Shown: positions 18,404 to 26,997 of the stretch, in pieces
Numbering within the stretch: position 1 is the stretch's first letter
Layout of the letters: each line of letters begins with the position of its first letter
From: Rhodanobacter sp. T12-5
GTDB lineage: Bacteria; Pseudomonadota; Gammaproteobacteria; Xanthomonadales; Rhodanobacteraceae
Assembly (NCBI RefSeq): GCF_008329435.1
Contig: NZ_NPKN01000009.1
Span: 62,001-126,000 of the forward strand
DNA length: 64,000 nt
Direction: 5' to 3'
The notes under the pieces: generated by a model
Told to the model about the DNA's origin: nothing
The model's input: only the letters and a program-made list of their open reading frames with translations
Database searches by the model: none
Made by a program: the position numbers and the translations under genes

Positions 18404-18430
18404 AAGGGCCCCGGCATCGGGGCCTTTTTT
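18404..18430 (+). terminator. intrinsic terminator
   Basis: GGCCCCG-GCAT-CGGGGCC followed by six Ts, with a matching A-run upstream. It ends the small gene at 18090-18362 and, as the A/T arms make it bidirectional, possibly minus-strand transcripts too. Confidence 0.88.
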
Positions 18431-18528
18431 GTGGGCGGTCGATCAGCAACGCTCACGGTGGATCGCGTTTCGTCTGTGACCCGCCCATGATCGTGCCACC
18501 TGCCGCTCCTGGCGCCGGCGGCATCACT

Positions 18529-18732
18529 TCATTGCGTGCGCCACACCCCATCGCCGATGCCGAGACAAAGGCGGCGGGAAAGTCGTTGCAGTAAGCGCAT
18601 CGGGGTTGCGGCGGGTCGGGTGGTGGGCGGGTTCGGCTCGGATGGCGGTGCAGGGGAAAGCAGGCGGCGGGCAAGCTGGTGGTCGGCGATGTGGCCGTGC
18701 AGGAACAGCAGGTCGGTCCAGAGGGAGCTCAT
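18529..18732 (-). CDS. small protein, unknown
   Basis: 67-residue frame starting MSSLWTDLLFLHGHIADHQL, then a proline-rich middle and a basic end. It lies 35 bases downstream of the glutathione transferase gene on the same strand. The first 25 residues look like real coding sequence with G/C at third positions; the basic Arg-rich end is less convincing. Could be a small orphan gene or a chance frame. Confidence 0.4.
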   Translation of the reverse strand: MSSLWTDLLFLHGHIADHQLARRLLSPAPPSEPNPPTTRPAATPMRLLQRLSRRLCLGIGDGVWRTQ

Positions 18733-18767
18733 GGGTTGTCCGGTCGATGGGGAAAGGGAGAGGGAGT

Positions 18768-19397
18768 TCAGTCGACGGTGTTGCCGGCCAGCGTGGTGGC
18801 CTGCATCGACGGACGCTGGCTGAAGCGCGCGTACCAGGCGGACAGGCGCGGGCGGCCGTCGGCGAAGGGGTAGACGTCGCGGAACGCGATCCAGCTGAGC
18901 GCGGTGGCCAGGGCGATGTCGCCCACGTCGGGGAGGGCTTCCGCGCCCGGTGCGTCGCCGATCTCGTCTTCAAGGAAGTCACAGGCGGCGGCGATCTTGT
19001 CCAGCTGGCCTTGCAGCATCGGTAACCAGCGCGATGGCACGGGTCGCCGCTCGGCTTCCCAGCGCGCGGCGATGCCGGCGTCGGCCATGCCCTGGGCCAG
19101 CGCCTGCCGGCGCAAGGCACGGAAGCGCGCGCCGTGCTCGTGCGGGATCAGCTTTGCGCCCGCGTGCAGGCCGTCGAGGTATTCGCAGATCACGTTGGAG
19201 TCGAACAGCGCCGGGCCGTCGTCGACGATCAGCACCGGCACCTTGCCGAGCGGATTGAGCGCGAACACTTCGTCGTTGCGGCGGGTGGGGCTGGTGTCGT
19301 GGTGGATCACCTCGATGCGGTGTTGCAGGCCGAGTTCGTGGGCGGCGACGAGTACCTTGCGCGCATAGGGCGAGTGCGTCTGGTAGAGAAGTTTCAT
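18768..19397 (-). CDS. glutathione S-transferase family protein
   Basis: 209-residue cytosolic GST. The thioredoxin-like N-terminal domain begins KLLYQTHSPYARKVLVAAHE, with the Ser-Pro-Tyr segment typical of bacterial GSTs and the cis-Pro/GSH site NPLGKVPVLIVDDG followed by FDSNVICEYLD. The C-terminal helical domain contains ADVGDIALATAL-like residues of the N-capping box. Substrate not predictable. It follows the PLP enzyme gene by 31 bases and is probably co-transcribed with it. Confidence 0.9.
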   Translation of the reverse strand: MKLLYQTHSPYARKVLVAAHELGLQHRIEVIHHDTSPTRRNDEVFALNPLGKVPVLIVDDGPALFDSNVICEYLDGLHAGAKLIPHEHGARFRALRRQALAQGMADAGIAARWEAERRPVPSRWLPMLQGQLDKIAAACDFLEDEIGDAPGAEALPDVGDIALATALSWIAFRDVYPFADGRPRLSAWYARFSQRPSMQATTLAGNTVD

Positions 19398-19428
19398 CTG
19401 TGTGCGAGTTCCAAGGAGAAGAATGTGC

Positions 19429-20382
19429 TCAAGCCGCCAGCAGGCGCTCGCGCATGGCCGGCGACAGGTTGCCGCCGCAGAGGACCGTCGCCACGCGACG
19501 GCCGGCAAAACGGTCCGGGTCGTCGAGGATGGCCGCCACCCCGACCGCGCCGGAGGGCTCCACCGCGACACCGAGGTGGTGGTGAACGAGGCGCATCGCC
19601 TCGAAGATCCGCGCGTCGGATACGGCGACCACGTCGTCGCAGCACGCGCGCAGATGCGCCAGCGTGGCGGCGATCGGCGCGCGCACCGCGATGCCGTCGG
19701 CGATGGTGTCGGCGTGCGCAGTCTCGATGACTTGGCCGGCGTCGATCGACAGCTTCATCGCCGGTGCGCGGGCGGCCACCACCGCAATGATCTCCGCGTG
19801 CGGTGCGACTTGCCGGATCGCGGTGCCCACGCCGGCCAGCAGCGCTCCGTTGCCCACCTGCACCACGATGGCGTCGATCTCGGTCGAGCCGGCAAGCTCC
19901 AGGGCGAGGGTGCCGGCGCCTTCGGCGAGCTCGGCTTCGAGGCCGTCCTCGACGAAACGCAGACCGCTGGCGGCGGCATGGCGGCGCGCGGCATCCTTGG
20001 CCGCGTCGAAATCGCTGCCGGACAGCCGCACTTCGGCGCCCAGCTTTCGCATGGCTTCCACCTTCACCGGATTGGCGTTTTCCGCGGCGAACACCGTGCA
20101 GGCATGCCCGCGCCGGATCGCCGCGCGGGCCAGGCCCTGGCCGAAATTGCCGGCGGACGCGCAGACCACGGATTCACCCGGGTGCAGCGCCAGCGCGGCG
20201 AACAACTCGGTGCCGCGGCCTTTGAACGAGCCGATCGGGTTGGCGGTTTCGTCCTTGGCGATCAGCTGGCAGCGCAGCGCCGCGTCAAGGGCGTTGTTGG
20301 TGAGCGCCGGCGAATCCAGGAACACCGGATCGATGTGGCGCGATGCGGCGAGGATCCGGTCGAGGCGGGTCAGCGTGGGCAT
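19429..20382 (-). CDS. PLP-dependent threonine/serine dehydratase-like enzyme
   Basis: 317-residue fold-type II PLP enzyme. The Schiff-base lysine is in NPIGSFKGRG (near residue 54), the substrate loop is CASAGNFGQGLA (~75-86) and the phosphate-binding glycines are in QVGNGALLAGVG (~175-186). Threonine or serine dehydratase, or a related amino-acid ammonia-lyase, is expected; the exact substrate is not clear. It lacks a C-terminal ACT regulatory domain, so it is the short catabolic type. A Lrp-type regulator is transcribed divergently 121 bases away and likely controls it. Confidence 0.85.
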   Translation of the reverse strand: MPTLTRLDRILAASRHIDPVFLDSPALTNNALDAALRCQLIAKDETANPIGSFKGRGTELFAALALHPGESVVCASAGNFGQGLARAAIRRGHACTVFAAENANPVKVEAMRKLGAEVRLSGSDFDAAKDAARRHAAASGLRFVEDGLEAELAEGAGTLALELAGSTEIDAIVVQVGNGALLAGVGTAIRQVAPHAEIIAVVAARAPAMKLSIDAGQVIETAHADTIADGIAVRAPIAATLAHLRACCDDVVAVSDARIFEAMRLVHHHLGVAVEPSGAVGVAAILDDPDRFAGRRVATVLCGGNLSPAMRERLLAA

Positions 20383-20503
20383 GGACGAGGTCTCGCAATG
20401 CGTGGAAGGCGACGACCTATGCTAGGTTTCCGCGGCGCGGCGAAGTGGCGTTGTTCGCCGGCAAAACAGGTTTTTTCCCCGTCCACGAGAGTCTTTGCGC
20501 CCG

Positions 20504-20983
20504 ATGCCCGCCGAACTCGACAAATTCGACCGCCGCATCCTCGCGATCGTGCAGCGCGACGCGCGACGCTCCGCCGAGATGATCGGCACGGACATCGGCT
20601 TGTCGGCATCGGCCGTGCAGCGGCGCATGGCGCGGTTGCGCGAGGACGGCGTGATCGTGGCGGAAGTGGCGCTGATCGATCCGCGCAGCGTGGACCAGCG
20701 GCTCACCGTGATCGCCGACCTCGAGGTCGAGCGCGAGCGGCCCGAGTTGCTGGCCAGCCTGCGGCAGTGGATCGCCGCCGAGCCGGCGATCCAGCAGGCC
20801 TGGTATGTGACCGGCGATGGCGACTACGTGCTGGTGGTGACGGCGCGTGATGTCGGTGATTACGACGCGCTGATGCAGCGGCTGGTAACTGCCAACGCCA
20901 ACGTGAAACGTTTCCGCACGCGCGTGGCGCTGGACACGCTCAAGCGCAGCCTGGCCGTGCCGGTGGACGCGTCGCATAGCTGA
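20504..20983 (+). CDS. Lrp/AsnC-family transcriptional regulator
   Basis: 159-residue regulator with an N-terminal helix-turn-helix (LDKFDRRILAIVQRDARRS, then GLSASAVQRRMARLREDGVI) and a C-terminal RAM/ACT-like ligand domain (QAWYVTGDGDYVLVVTARD). ATG at 20504 chosen; a TTG lies nine bases earlier. Divergent to the dehydratase/GST pair, which suggests amino-acid-responsive control of that operon. Confidence 0.92.
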   Translation: MPAELDKFDRRILAIVQRDARRSAEMIGTDIGLSASAVQRRMARLREDGVIVAEVALIDPRSVDQRLTVIADLEVERERPELLASLRQWIAAEPAIQQAWYVTGDGDYVLVVTARDVGDYDALMQRLVTANANVKRFRTRVALDTLKRSLAVPVDASHS

Positions 20984-21055
20984 GGGCGCCGGTCGCTACA
21001 CCAGGTGCCGCTGCGCGTCGCAACAGGTCCGGTCGGAGAGCGCGACCAAGCTCTG

Positions 21056-21078
21056 TTGCAGGCTCTTCAAGCCTGCAA
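21056..21078. repeat. perfect stem-loop between lrp-type gene and acetyl-CoA hydrolase
   Basis: TTGCAGGCT-CTTCA-AGCCTGCAA, a 9-bp perfect stem with a 5-base loop and no T-run. It lies 73 bases after the regulator and 45 bases before the next ATG. Could be a weak terminator, an operator or a REP-like remnant. Confidence 0.5.
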
Positions 21079-21122
21079 TGTGATGGCGGCTCTCGATACG
21101 CTGACGTTGGCAAGCTTCTGGC

Positions 21123-23078
21123 ATGATCCTGCGCATGCCGATCGAACCCCGCTATACCGACACCGATGCCTGTGCGCGTGACCTCGTCGACGAGCTGGGG
21201 GCGGACTTGCGCATCGCCGCGCCGCTGGGTCTGGGCAAGCCGCATGGATTGCTCAACGCGCTGTACCGGTTGACCGCTGCCGACACCAGTCGTTCGCTGC
21301 GCCTTTACACGGCGTTGTCGCTGACTCGCCCACAGCCGGCACCGGGGTTGGAGCAGCGTTTCCTGGGGCCGTTCCTCGAACGTCATTTCGGTGCCGATCA
21401 GGTCGATCCGCAATATGCGCTGGACCAGGCGCGCGACGCACTGCCGTCGAATGTCGAGGTGCACGAGTTCTATCTGCAATCCGGTGCGCTGCTGCATTCG
21501 CGCAGCGCGCAACGAAGCTACATCAGCCAGAACTACACCCACGTCGCCCGTGACCTGGTGGTGCAGGACATCAATCTGCTGGTGCAGCTCGTGGCACGGC
21601 GCGAAGGGCCGGACGGCGTGCATTACAGCCTGTCGTGCAATCCGGATCTGACCCTGGATTTCCTGCGCCAGGTGCAGCTCGCGAACCGGCAGCGACCGAT
21701 CTGCGTGGCGGTGGTGCATCCGGATCTGCCTTACTTGGGCGGCGATGCCGAGGTGGCCGAAGACTATTTCGATGTGGAATTGCGTCCGGAAGTCCTGCCG
21801 CCGCTGTTCGCCTTGCCGCGGCTGCCGGTCGACGTGGCCGAATACGCGCTGGGACTGCACGCCAGCGCGCTGGTCAAGGACGGCGGTTGCCTGCAGATCG
21901 GCATCGGCGCCTTGTCCGACGCACTGGTCAAGGCGCTGCTGCTGCGCCAGCAGGACAACACCCTGTGGCGACGCGCGCTGGTGGCGCTGGACCCTGCCGG
22001 GGCGACGCACGCACTGGCCGGCTGGCTGGGTGGTCTGGCGCCCTTCGAAGCGGGATTGTACGGCGCCAGCGAAATGGTGATGGATGGCTTCATGCACCTG
22101 CAGCGTGCCGGCATCCTGAAGCGACGCAGCTGGGACAACCTGGCGCTGGAACGCGCATCCGCAGCCGGTCGCCTGGCCGATGACGTGCCGGGCGGACATT
22201 ACCTGCGCGGCGCCTTCTTCCTCGGCTCGCGTGAACTGTACGAATGGCTCGGCGCGACCGAGGCCGCGGACCCGGATGCGATCGACATGTGCGCGGTGTC
22301 CAACGTCAACCAGCTGTATGGCGATCACCAGGCGCTGGCCATGTTGCAGCGGCGCGGCGCGCGTTTCTTCAATACCTGCATGATGGCGACCCTGCTCGGC
22401 GCCGCTGTCTCCGACACGTTGGAAGATGGCGCCGTGGTCAGCGGCGTCGGTGGGCAGTACAACTTCGTGGCGATGGCGCACGAACTGCCCGATGGCCGTT
22501 CGGCACTGCTGTTGCGTTCGACCCGGGTCAGTCGCGGCGGCATCGAGAGCAATATCCGCTGGAACTATGGCCAGACCACGATCCCGCGTCACCTGCGCGA
22601 CATCGTCGTCACCGAATACGGTGTCGCCGACCTGCGCGGCAAGAGCGACAGCGAATGCATCGAGGCGATGCTTTCCGTCAGTGATGCGCGCTTTCTCGAT
22701 GCGCTGTGTGCCGAGGCGAAGGCACACGGCAAACTGGCGGCGGATTTCACGATACCCGCGGCCTGGCGTCGGCACCGGCCACGCTACCTGCGCGAAACCT
22801 TGGCCCCGTTCCGCCAAAAAGGCCTGCTGCCGAAATTTCCGTTCGGCAGCGACTTCACCGACGTCGAGCAGCGCCTGCTGCCGGCGCTGGACTGGCTGAA
22901 GGCGAACGCCGTTTCCTGGCGCGGCAAGCTGCGCTTGCTGGGTGCGCTCGTTCGACCCGGCGAGCCGGCGGCCGGCGAGGGGGAAGCGCTTGCGCGGATG
23001 GAGCTGACCGACGCCGCGACGCTGGCCGATCGCCTGCAGCGACGCCTGCTGCAGGCAGCGTTGCGCCGCAAACTCTAG
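21123..23078 (+). CDS. acetyl-CoA hydrolase/transferase-family protein
   Basis: 651-residue protein, longer than the ~500-residue CoA-transferases of this group. The acetyl-CoA hydrolase C-terminal domain is clear from about residue 310: LYGASEMVMDGFMHLQRAGI, FFLGSRELYEWL, SGVGGQYNFVAMAHELPDGR and ITEYGVADLRGKS-like VTEYGVADLRGKS. The N-terminal half resembles the first CoA-transferase domain, with GLGKPHGLLNALY near the start. It probably moves CoA between short acyl groups; the exact substrate is unknown. ATG 21135 is an alternative start. Confidence 0.82.
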   Translation: MILRMPIEPRYTDTDACARDLVDELGADLRIAAPLGLGKPHGLLNALYRLTAADTSRSLRLYTALSLTRPQPAPGLEQRFLGPFLERHFGADQVDPQYALDQARDALPSNVEVHEFYLQSGALLHSRSAQRSYISQNYTHVARDLVVQDINLLVQLVARREGPDGVHYSLSCNPDLTLDFLRQVQLANRQRPICVAVVHPDLPYLGGDAEVAEDYFDVELRPEVLPPLFALPRLPVDVAEYALGLHASALVKDGGCLQIGIGALSDALVKALLLRQQDNTLWRRALVALDPAGATHALAGWLGGLAPFEAGLYGASEMVMDGFMHLQRAGILKRRSWDNLALERASAAGRLADDVPGGHYLRGAFFLGSRELYEWLGATEAADPDAIDMCAVSNVNQLYGDHQALAMLQRRGARFFNTCMMATLLGAAVSDTLEDGAVVSGVGGQYNFVAMAHELPDGRSALLLRSTRVSRGGIESNIRWNYGQTTIPRHLRDIVVTEYGVADLRGKSDSECIEAMLSVSDARFLDALCAEAKAHGKLAADFTIPAAWRRHRPRYLRETLAPFRQKGLLPKFPFGSDFTDVEQRLLPALDWLKANAVSWRGKLRLLGALVRPGEPAAGEGEALARMELTDAATLADRLQRRLLQAALRRKL

Positions 23079-23198
23079 GTGTCGTCCCGGGGTGATCGAC
23101 GCGGGGTGATCGATTGGGGTGAAAGGGTCTTCCGCGCGCCGTTCGGGCTGGGCGTGGCGGCGCAGGCGCGGGGCCGAAGCCGCGCCTGCCTTCTGCGC

Positions 23199-23441
23199 TC
23201 AAGGTGATCGGTTGGGGTTGCGCGCCGGGCCGGCAGCGTCGGCTGGGAGTGTCCGGGGCGTCGGGTCTTCCTGCGCGGTTGCGGGCGCGGATTGCGTCTC
23301 GACCGGGTCGTCCAGCAGCGGCAGCGTCGCGGGGCTGTCGAGGTCGTCGAACTGCTGGTGGTTGACCGCCCAGAAAAACAGCGCCACCGCGACCAGCACG
23401 ATCAGCAAGGTGACCGGGATCAGCACCAGCAGGATGTTCAT
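23199..23441 (-). CDS. ccoS: cbb3 oxidase assembly protein CcoS
   Basis: 80-residue single-span membrane protein: NILLVLIPVTLLIVLVAVAL followed by FFWAVNHQQFDDLDSPA, the conserved CcoS core. CcoS is needed for cofactor insertion into the cbb3 oxidase. The last 35 residues are Pro/Ala-rich and longer than usual. The start overlaps the ccoI stop (ATGA). Last gene of the operon. Confidence 0.92.
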   Translation of the reverse strand: MNILLVLIPVTLLIVLVAVALFFWAVNHQQFDDLDSPATLPLLDDPVETQSAPATAQEDPTPRTLPADAAGPARNPNRSP

Positions 23442-25690
23442 GCGTGCAGCTCGCGCGGTCGGCGTGCCGGATCCGGTCGGGCAGCCGGCGCGGCGCGGCC
23501 GACGCGCAACGCATTCAGGATCACCAGCAGCGAACTCAACGACATGCCGATGGCGGCCAGCCACGGCGGCACCAGCCCGATGGCGGCGAACGGGACGGCG
23601 CACAGGTTGTACAGCAAGGCCCAGCGGCGGCTTTGCGTCATCACCTGCTGCATTTGCCCGGCGATCACGCGGGCATCGGTCAAGCCGTCCAGACGGCCAT
23701 CCAGCAACAGCAGGTCGGCGTGCGCCAGGGCCAGTTCGGTACCACTGGCCAGTGCCGCGGAGACATCGGCGCCGGCCAGTACCGGCGCGTCGTTGCTGCC
23801 GTCGCCGACCGCCAGGGTGACATGGCCGTCGCGTCGCGCTGCCTGCAGTCGTTCGAGCTTTTCGGCGGGCGACTGGCGCGCGTGCCAGTCGTCGATGCCG
23901 AGACGTCCGGCCATCGCGGCGACGCGGTCCGCGCTGTCGCCGCTGGCGAGCGCGGTCGCCACGCCGTCGGCGCGCCATGCGTCGAGCACGCGACGCGCGT
24001 CGGGGCGCGGTTGTTCGTCGAGATGGAAGGCCGCGATCGCACCTCGTGCATCGGCCAGCAGCAATGCGTTGGTTGCCGCCGCCGGTGCCGGCTGGCCGCT
24101 CGCGGCCAGCGCGAAATCGGGGCGACCGAGATACAACGTGCGGCCATCGACCTCGCCACTGAGGCCGCTGCCGGTGCTGACCTGCACCGACCGTGCTCGC
24201 CATGGCAGCGATGACTCGCGCGCGGCGGCAGCCAACGCGCGGGCCAGTGGATGCGAACTTTCATGGGCCAGTGCGGCGGCCAGTTGCAGTGCGTGTTCCG
24301 CGCTGTCGCCGCGCAGCGGCTGGATCGCGCGGCGATCGAGTTGCGGCTCGGTCAGCGTGCCGGTCTTGTCGAACAGCACGTAGTCGACGCGCGCCAGCGT
24401 GGCGAGCGCGCTGCCGTCGGTGACCAGTACGCCACGACCGGCCAGCACGCCGAGCGCGCGGGTCAGCGTGGCGGGCCGGGTCAGCGCGAATGCGCACGGG
24501 CAGGCGACGACCAGTACCGCCACCGCGGCCTCGAACGCGCGCGAGGGATCGACCAGCAGCCAGCCCAGCGCGGTGAGTGCAGTCAGCGCCAGCACGCGGG
24601 CGACGAAGCGGCCGACCTGGCGATCGCTGCCGCCGAACGCGCTGCGTGCCTGGCGCGCATGGGCGGCCAGCGCGCCCAGGCGCGCCGCCGTGGTGGCTGC
24701 ACCACTGTGCTCCACGCGCATCTCGGCCGGCCCGGACAGCAGCATGCTGCCGGCGAGCAGTCGTTCGCCGCGCCTGCGCTGCAGCGGGCGCGATTCGCCC
24801 GACAGCAAGGCCTCGTCGACCTGCACGCCGGCGCTTTCCAGCATGCCGTCGGCGGGTACGGCGAGGCCTTCGGCGATGTGCACCAGGTCGCCGGGCAGCA
24901 GGGCGATCGCGGCGACGGTTTCCAGCGTGCCGTCGGCGCGTCGGCGCTGCGCCAGCAGCGGTGTGGCGTCGATCGCCGCATCGCCCAACGCGCCGCTGCG
25001 ATGGCGCGAGCGCAGTTCCAGGTAGCGTCCGCCGAGCAGCAGGAACACGAACATGCTCACCGAATCGAAGTAGATTTCGCCGCTGCCGCGCAGCGTGTTG
25101 ATCGCGCTGGCGAGAAAGATCAGGGCCACCGCCAGCGCCACCGGCAGGTTGAGGCCGAGGCGGCGTTGGCGCAGCTCGCGCACGGCACCGGCGAAGAAAG
25201 GCTGCGCGGAATAGAACACCACCGGCGCGCTGGTGATCAGGCCGAACCAGCGGAACAGGTCGCGCGTGCTGAAGTCGACGAAATCGACCACGCCGATGTA
25301 GATCACGAACGCGTATGTCATCACCTGCATCGCGCACATGCCTGCGACCAGCAGGCGTTTCAGCGCGTCGTGCTGTTCGTTCGAACGAGGGTCGTCGATG
25401 CGGTCATGCTGCAGCGGCTGCGCCGGACAGCCAGCGACGACGAAGTTGTCGAGCAACGTCGGCAGCGAGGTGAGCCGGGTATCCCACACCACCCGCACGC
25501 GCTGGGCCGGGCGGTCGATGGCGACCCGGCGGACGCCGGGCAGGGCGCGGATGCGCTGCTCGAGCCACAGCACTTGGCGGGCGTCGTCCAGCGCGTCGAC
25601 GCGCAGCGCGATTTCGCTGCAGCCATCGCGGCGCGGCTGCAGCACCTGCGCGGCGAGTTGCGGCTGAGCCCACGCCGCGTGCGCGTTCAC
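23438..25690 (-). CDS. ccoI: copper-exporting P1B-type ATPase CcoI (FixI)
   Basis: 750-residue heavy-metal P-type ATPase that supplies copper for cbb3 oxidase assembly. Seen: membrane metal site ACPCAFAL, phosphorylation site DKTGTLTEP, HESSHPLA (HP motif) and GDGSNDAPVLA. Starts at GTG 25690, overlapping the ccoH-like stop (GTGA). Related CcoI proteins carry an N-terminal Cys-rich CxxC-type cluster before the HMA domain. Here the N-terminus is short (AHAAWAQPQLAAQVLQ) and the HMA-like region has only isolated Cys residues (DGCSE, GCPAQPL), so N-terminal copper sensing may be lost. Confidence 0.93.
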   Translation of the reverse strand: MNAHAAWAQPQLAAQVLQPRRDGCSEIALRVDALDDARQVLWLEQRIRALPGVRRVAIDRPAQRVRVVWDTRLTSLPTLLDNFVVAGCPAQPLQHDRIDDPRSNEQHDALKRLLVAGMCAMQVMTYAFVIYIGVVDFVDFSTRDLFRWFGLITSAPVVFYSAQPFFAGAVRELRQRRLGLNLPVALAVALIFLASAINTLRGSGEIYFDSVSMFVFLLLGGRYLELRSRHRSGALGDAAIDATPLLAQRRRADGTLETVAAIALLPGDLVHIAEGLAVPADGMLESAGVQVDEALLSGESRPLQRRRGERLLAGSMLLSGPAEMRVEHSGAATTAARLGALAAHARQARSAFGGSDRQVGRFVARVLALTALTALGWLLVDPSRAFEAAVAVLVVACPCAFALTRPATLTRALGVLAGRGVLVTDGSALATLARVDYVLFDKTGTLTEPQLDRRAIQPLRGDSAEHALQLAAALAHESSHPLARALAAAARESSLPWRARSVQVSTGSGLSGEVDGRTLYLGRPDFALAASGQPAPAAATNALLLADARGAIAAFHLDEQPRPDARRVLDAWRADGVATALASGDSADRVAAMAGRLGIDDWHARQSPAEKLERLQAARRDGHVTLAVGDGSNDAPVLAGADVSAALASGTELALAHADLLLLDGRLDGLTDARVIAGQMQQVMTQSRRWALLYNLCAVPFAAIGLVPPWLAAIGMSLSSLLVILNALRVGRAAPAARPDPARRPRELHA

Positions 25691-25917
25691 CGTGTGGGAC
25701 CGGAGGGCGGCGGCCGCGGACTGCTGTGCGCGCTGACCGGCACGCCGAAAACGGTGGGCGAGGTTTCCAGCGGCGTGTCGCCGTGATGCATGCCGAGCAC
25801 GATCATCCACACACAACCGGCCAGCGAGGCCACGAAGATGGCGATCCCCAGCCACAGCACCGGCTGGCGGTACCACGCCGCATGGCGGCGCGCAGCGGGG
25901 TCAGCGGTGGCCGGCAT
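25687..25917 (-). CDS. short FixH/CcoH-like membrane protein
   Basis: 76-residue protein with one membrane helix (YRQPVLWLGIAIFVASLAGCVWMIVLGM) preceded by a basic, aromatic start, in the position of ccoH (fixH). Canonical CcoH proteins are about twice this length with a periplasmic domain; here only ~30 residues follow the helix. It overlaps ccoP by 17 bases and ccoI by 4. Either a reduced CcoH or an unrelated small subunit. Confidence 0.65.
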   Translation of the reverse strand: MPATADPAARRHAAWYRQPVLWLGIAIFVASLAGCVWMIVLGMHHGDTPLETSPTVFGVPVSAHSSPRPPPSGPTR

Positions 25918-26809
25918 CGGCGTCGTGCGACAGGTGATAGACGTAGGCGGCGACCACGTGGATCTGGTCGTCGCTCAAGCGCGGACTCCACGCCGGCATG
26001 TGGCCCTGGCGACCGTCGTGGGTGGTCTTCTCGATGTTGGCCACGCTGCCACCGTGCAGCCACACGTGATCGGTGAGGTTGGGCGCGCCCAGCGCGGGAT
26101 TGCCCTTGCCCTCGGTACCGTGGCAGGCGGCGCAGGTGGCGAACAGTGGTTTGGCCGCGGCCGCCTTCGCCGCATCGTGCGGGGCGCCGGACAGGCTCAG
26201 CACGTACTGCGCCAGGTTCTTCACGTTGTCCTCGCCGAGGCTGGCCCATGGCGGCATCACGCCCGCGCGACCGTCATGGATCGAGTGGGTGATGTCGTCG
26301 CCGCTGCCGCCGTAGAGCCAGTCGGCATCGGTAAGGTTGGGTGAACCCAAGGCGATGTTGCCGGTGGCGCTGCGCTGATGGCAGGCGGCGCAGTTGTCCT
26401 CGAACAGCACCTTGCCCATCTGCAGCGCGTCCGGATCGTTGGCGAGCTGTTCGACCGGATACAGCTTGAAGCGCTCCATCAGCGGGGCGAGCTTCGCTTC
26501 GTTGGCGGCCACGTTGCGTGCCAGTTCGCCATGCGCGGTCCAGCCGAGCGCGCCCTTGTGGTTGCCGAAACCGGGGAACAGATACAGGTAGGCAAACGCG
26601 GAGACGAACATGCTGGCCGAGAACAGTATCCACCAGCGCGGCAGCCGCCGCACGCCTTCGCGCAGCACGCCATGCGCCCATACGTGGCCGCTGGTGCCGT
26701 CGGGCAGGGTCGGGATTTTCGCGCGCGGACCCCACAGGAACAGGAAGAACGTGATGCCCATGTTCAGCACCACCAGAAACATCACCCACAACGACCAGCC
26801 GCTGCTCAT
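25901..26809 (-). CDS. ccoP: cbb3 oxidase diheme cytochrome c subunit CcoP
   Basis: 302-residue membrane-anchored cytochrome c. The N-terminus has two hydrophobic helices (VMFLVVLNMGITFFLFLWG and WWILFSASMFVSAFAYLYLF). Two heme-c motifs, CAACH near residues 138 and 224, each have a downstream Met ligand region (AGVMPPWA and GHMPAWS). It passes electrons from the bc1 complex toward CcoO/CcoN. Overlaps ccoQ by ATGA. Confidence 0.96.
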   Translation of the reverse strand: MSSGWSLWVMFLVVLNMGITFFLFLWGPRAKIPTLPDGTSGHVWAHGVLREGVRRLPRWWILFSASMFVSAFAYLYLFPGFGNHKGALGWTAHGELARNVAANEAKLAPLMERFKLYPVEQLANDPDALQMGKVLFEDNCAACHQRSATGNIALGSPNLTDADWLYGGSGDDITHSIHDGRAGVMPPWASLGEDNVKNLAQYVLSLSGAPHDAAKAAAAKPLFATCAACHGTEGKGNPALGAPNLTDHVWLHGGSVANIEKTTHDGRQGHMPAWSPRLSDDQIHVVAAYVYHLSHDADAGHR

Positions 26810-26997
26810 GGGCGGTCCTCCTTCGCGATGGCATCGACATCGTCTTCCAGCGGCAAACGCGCCAGGCGATCGAAGCTGGACTTGTGATGCTTGCGCCAGG
26901 CCCAGATCCAGATGCCGATGAAGCTCGCCATGGTCAACACGGTGAATACGCCGACGACATGGCCCCAGATCGGACTGACCATCATCAGGGCGATCAT
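26806..26997 (-). CDS. ccoQ: cbb3 oxidase small subunit CcoQ (FixQ)
   Basis: 63-residue single-helix subunit: HVVGVFTVLTMASFIGIWIWAW, then the basic RKHHKSSFDRLARLPLEDD typical of FixQ. It stabilises the CcoN-O-P complex. Overlaps ccoO and ccoP at its two ends by four bases each. Confidence 0.92.
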   Translation of the reverse strand: MIALMMVSPIWGHVVGVFTVLTMASFIGIWIWAWRKHHKSSFDRLARLPLEDDVDAIAKEDRP

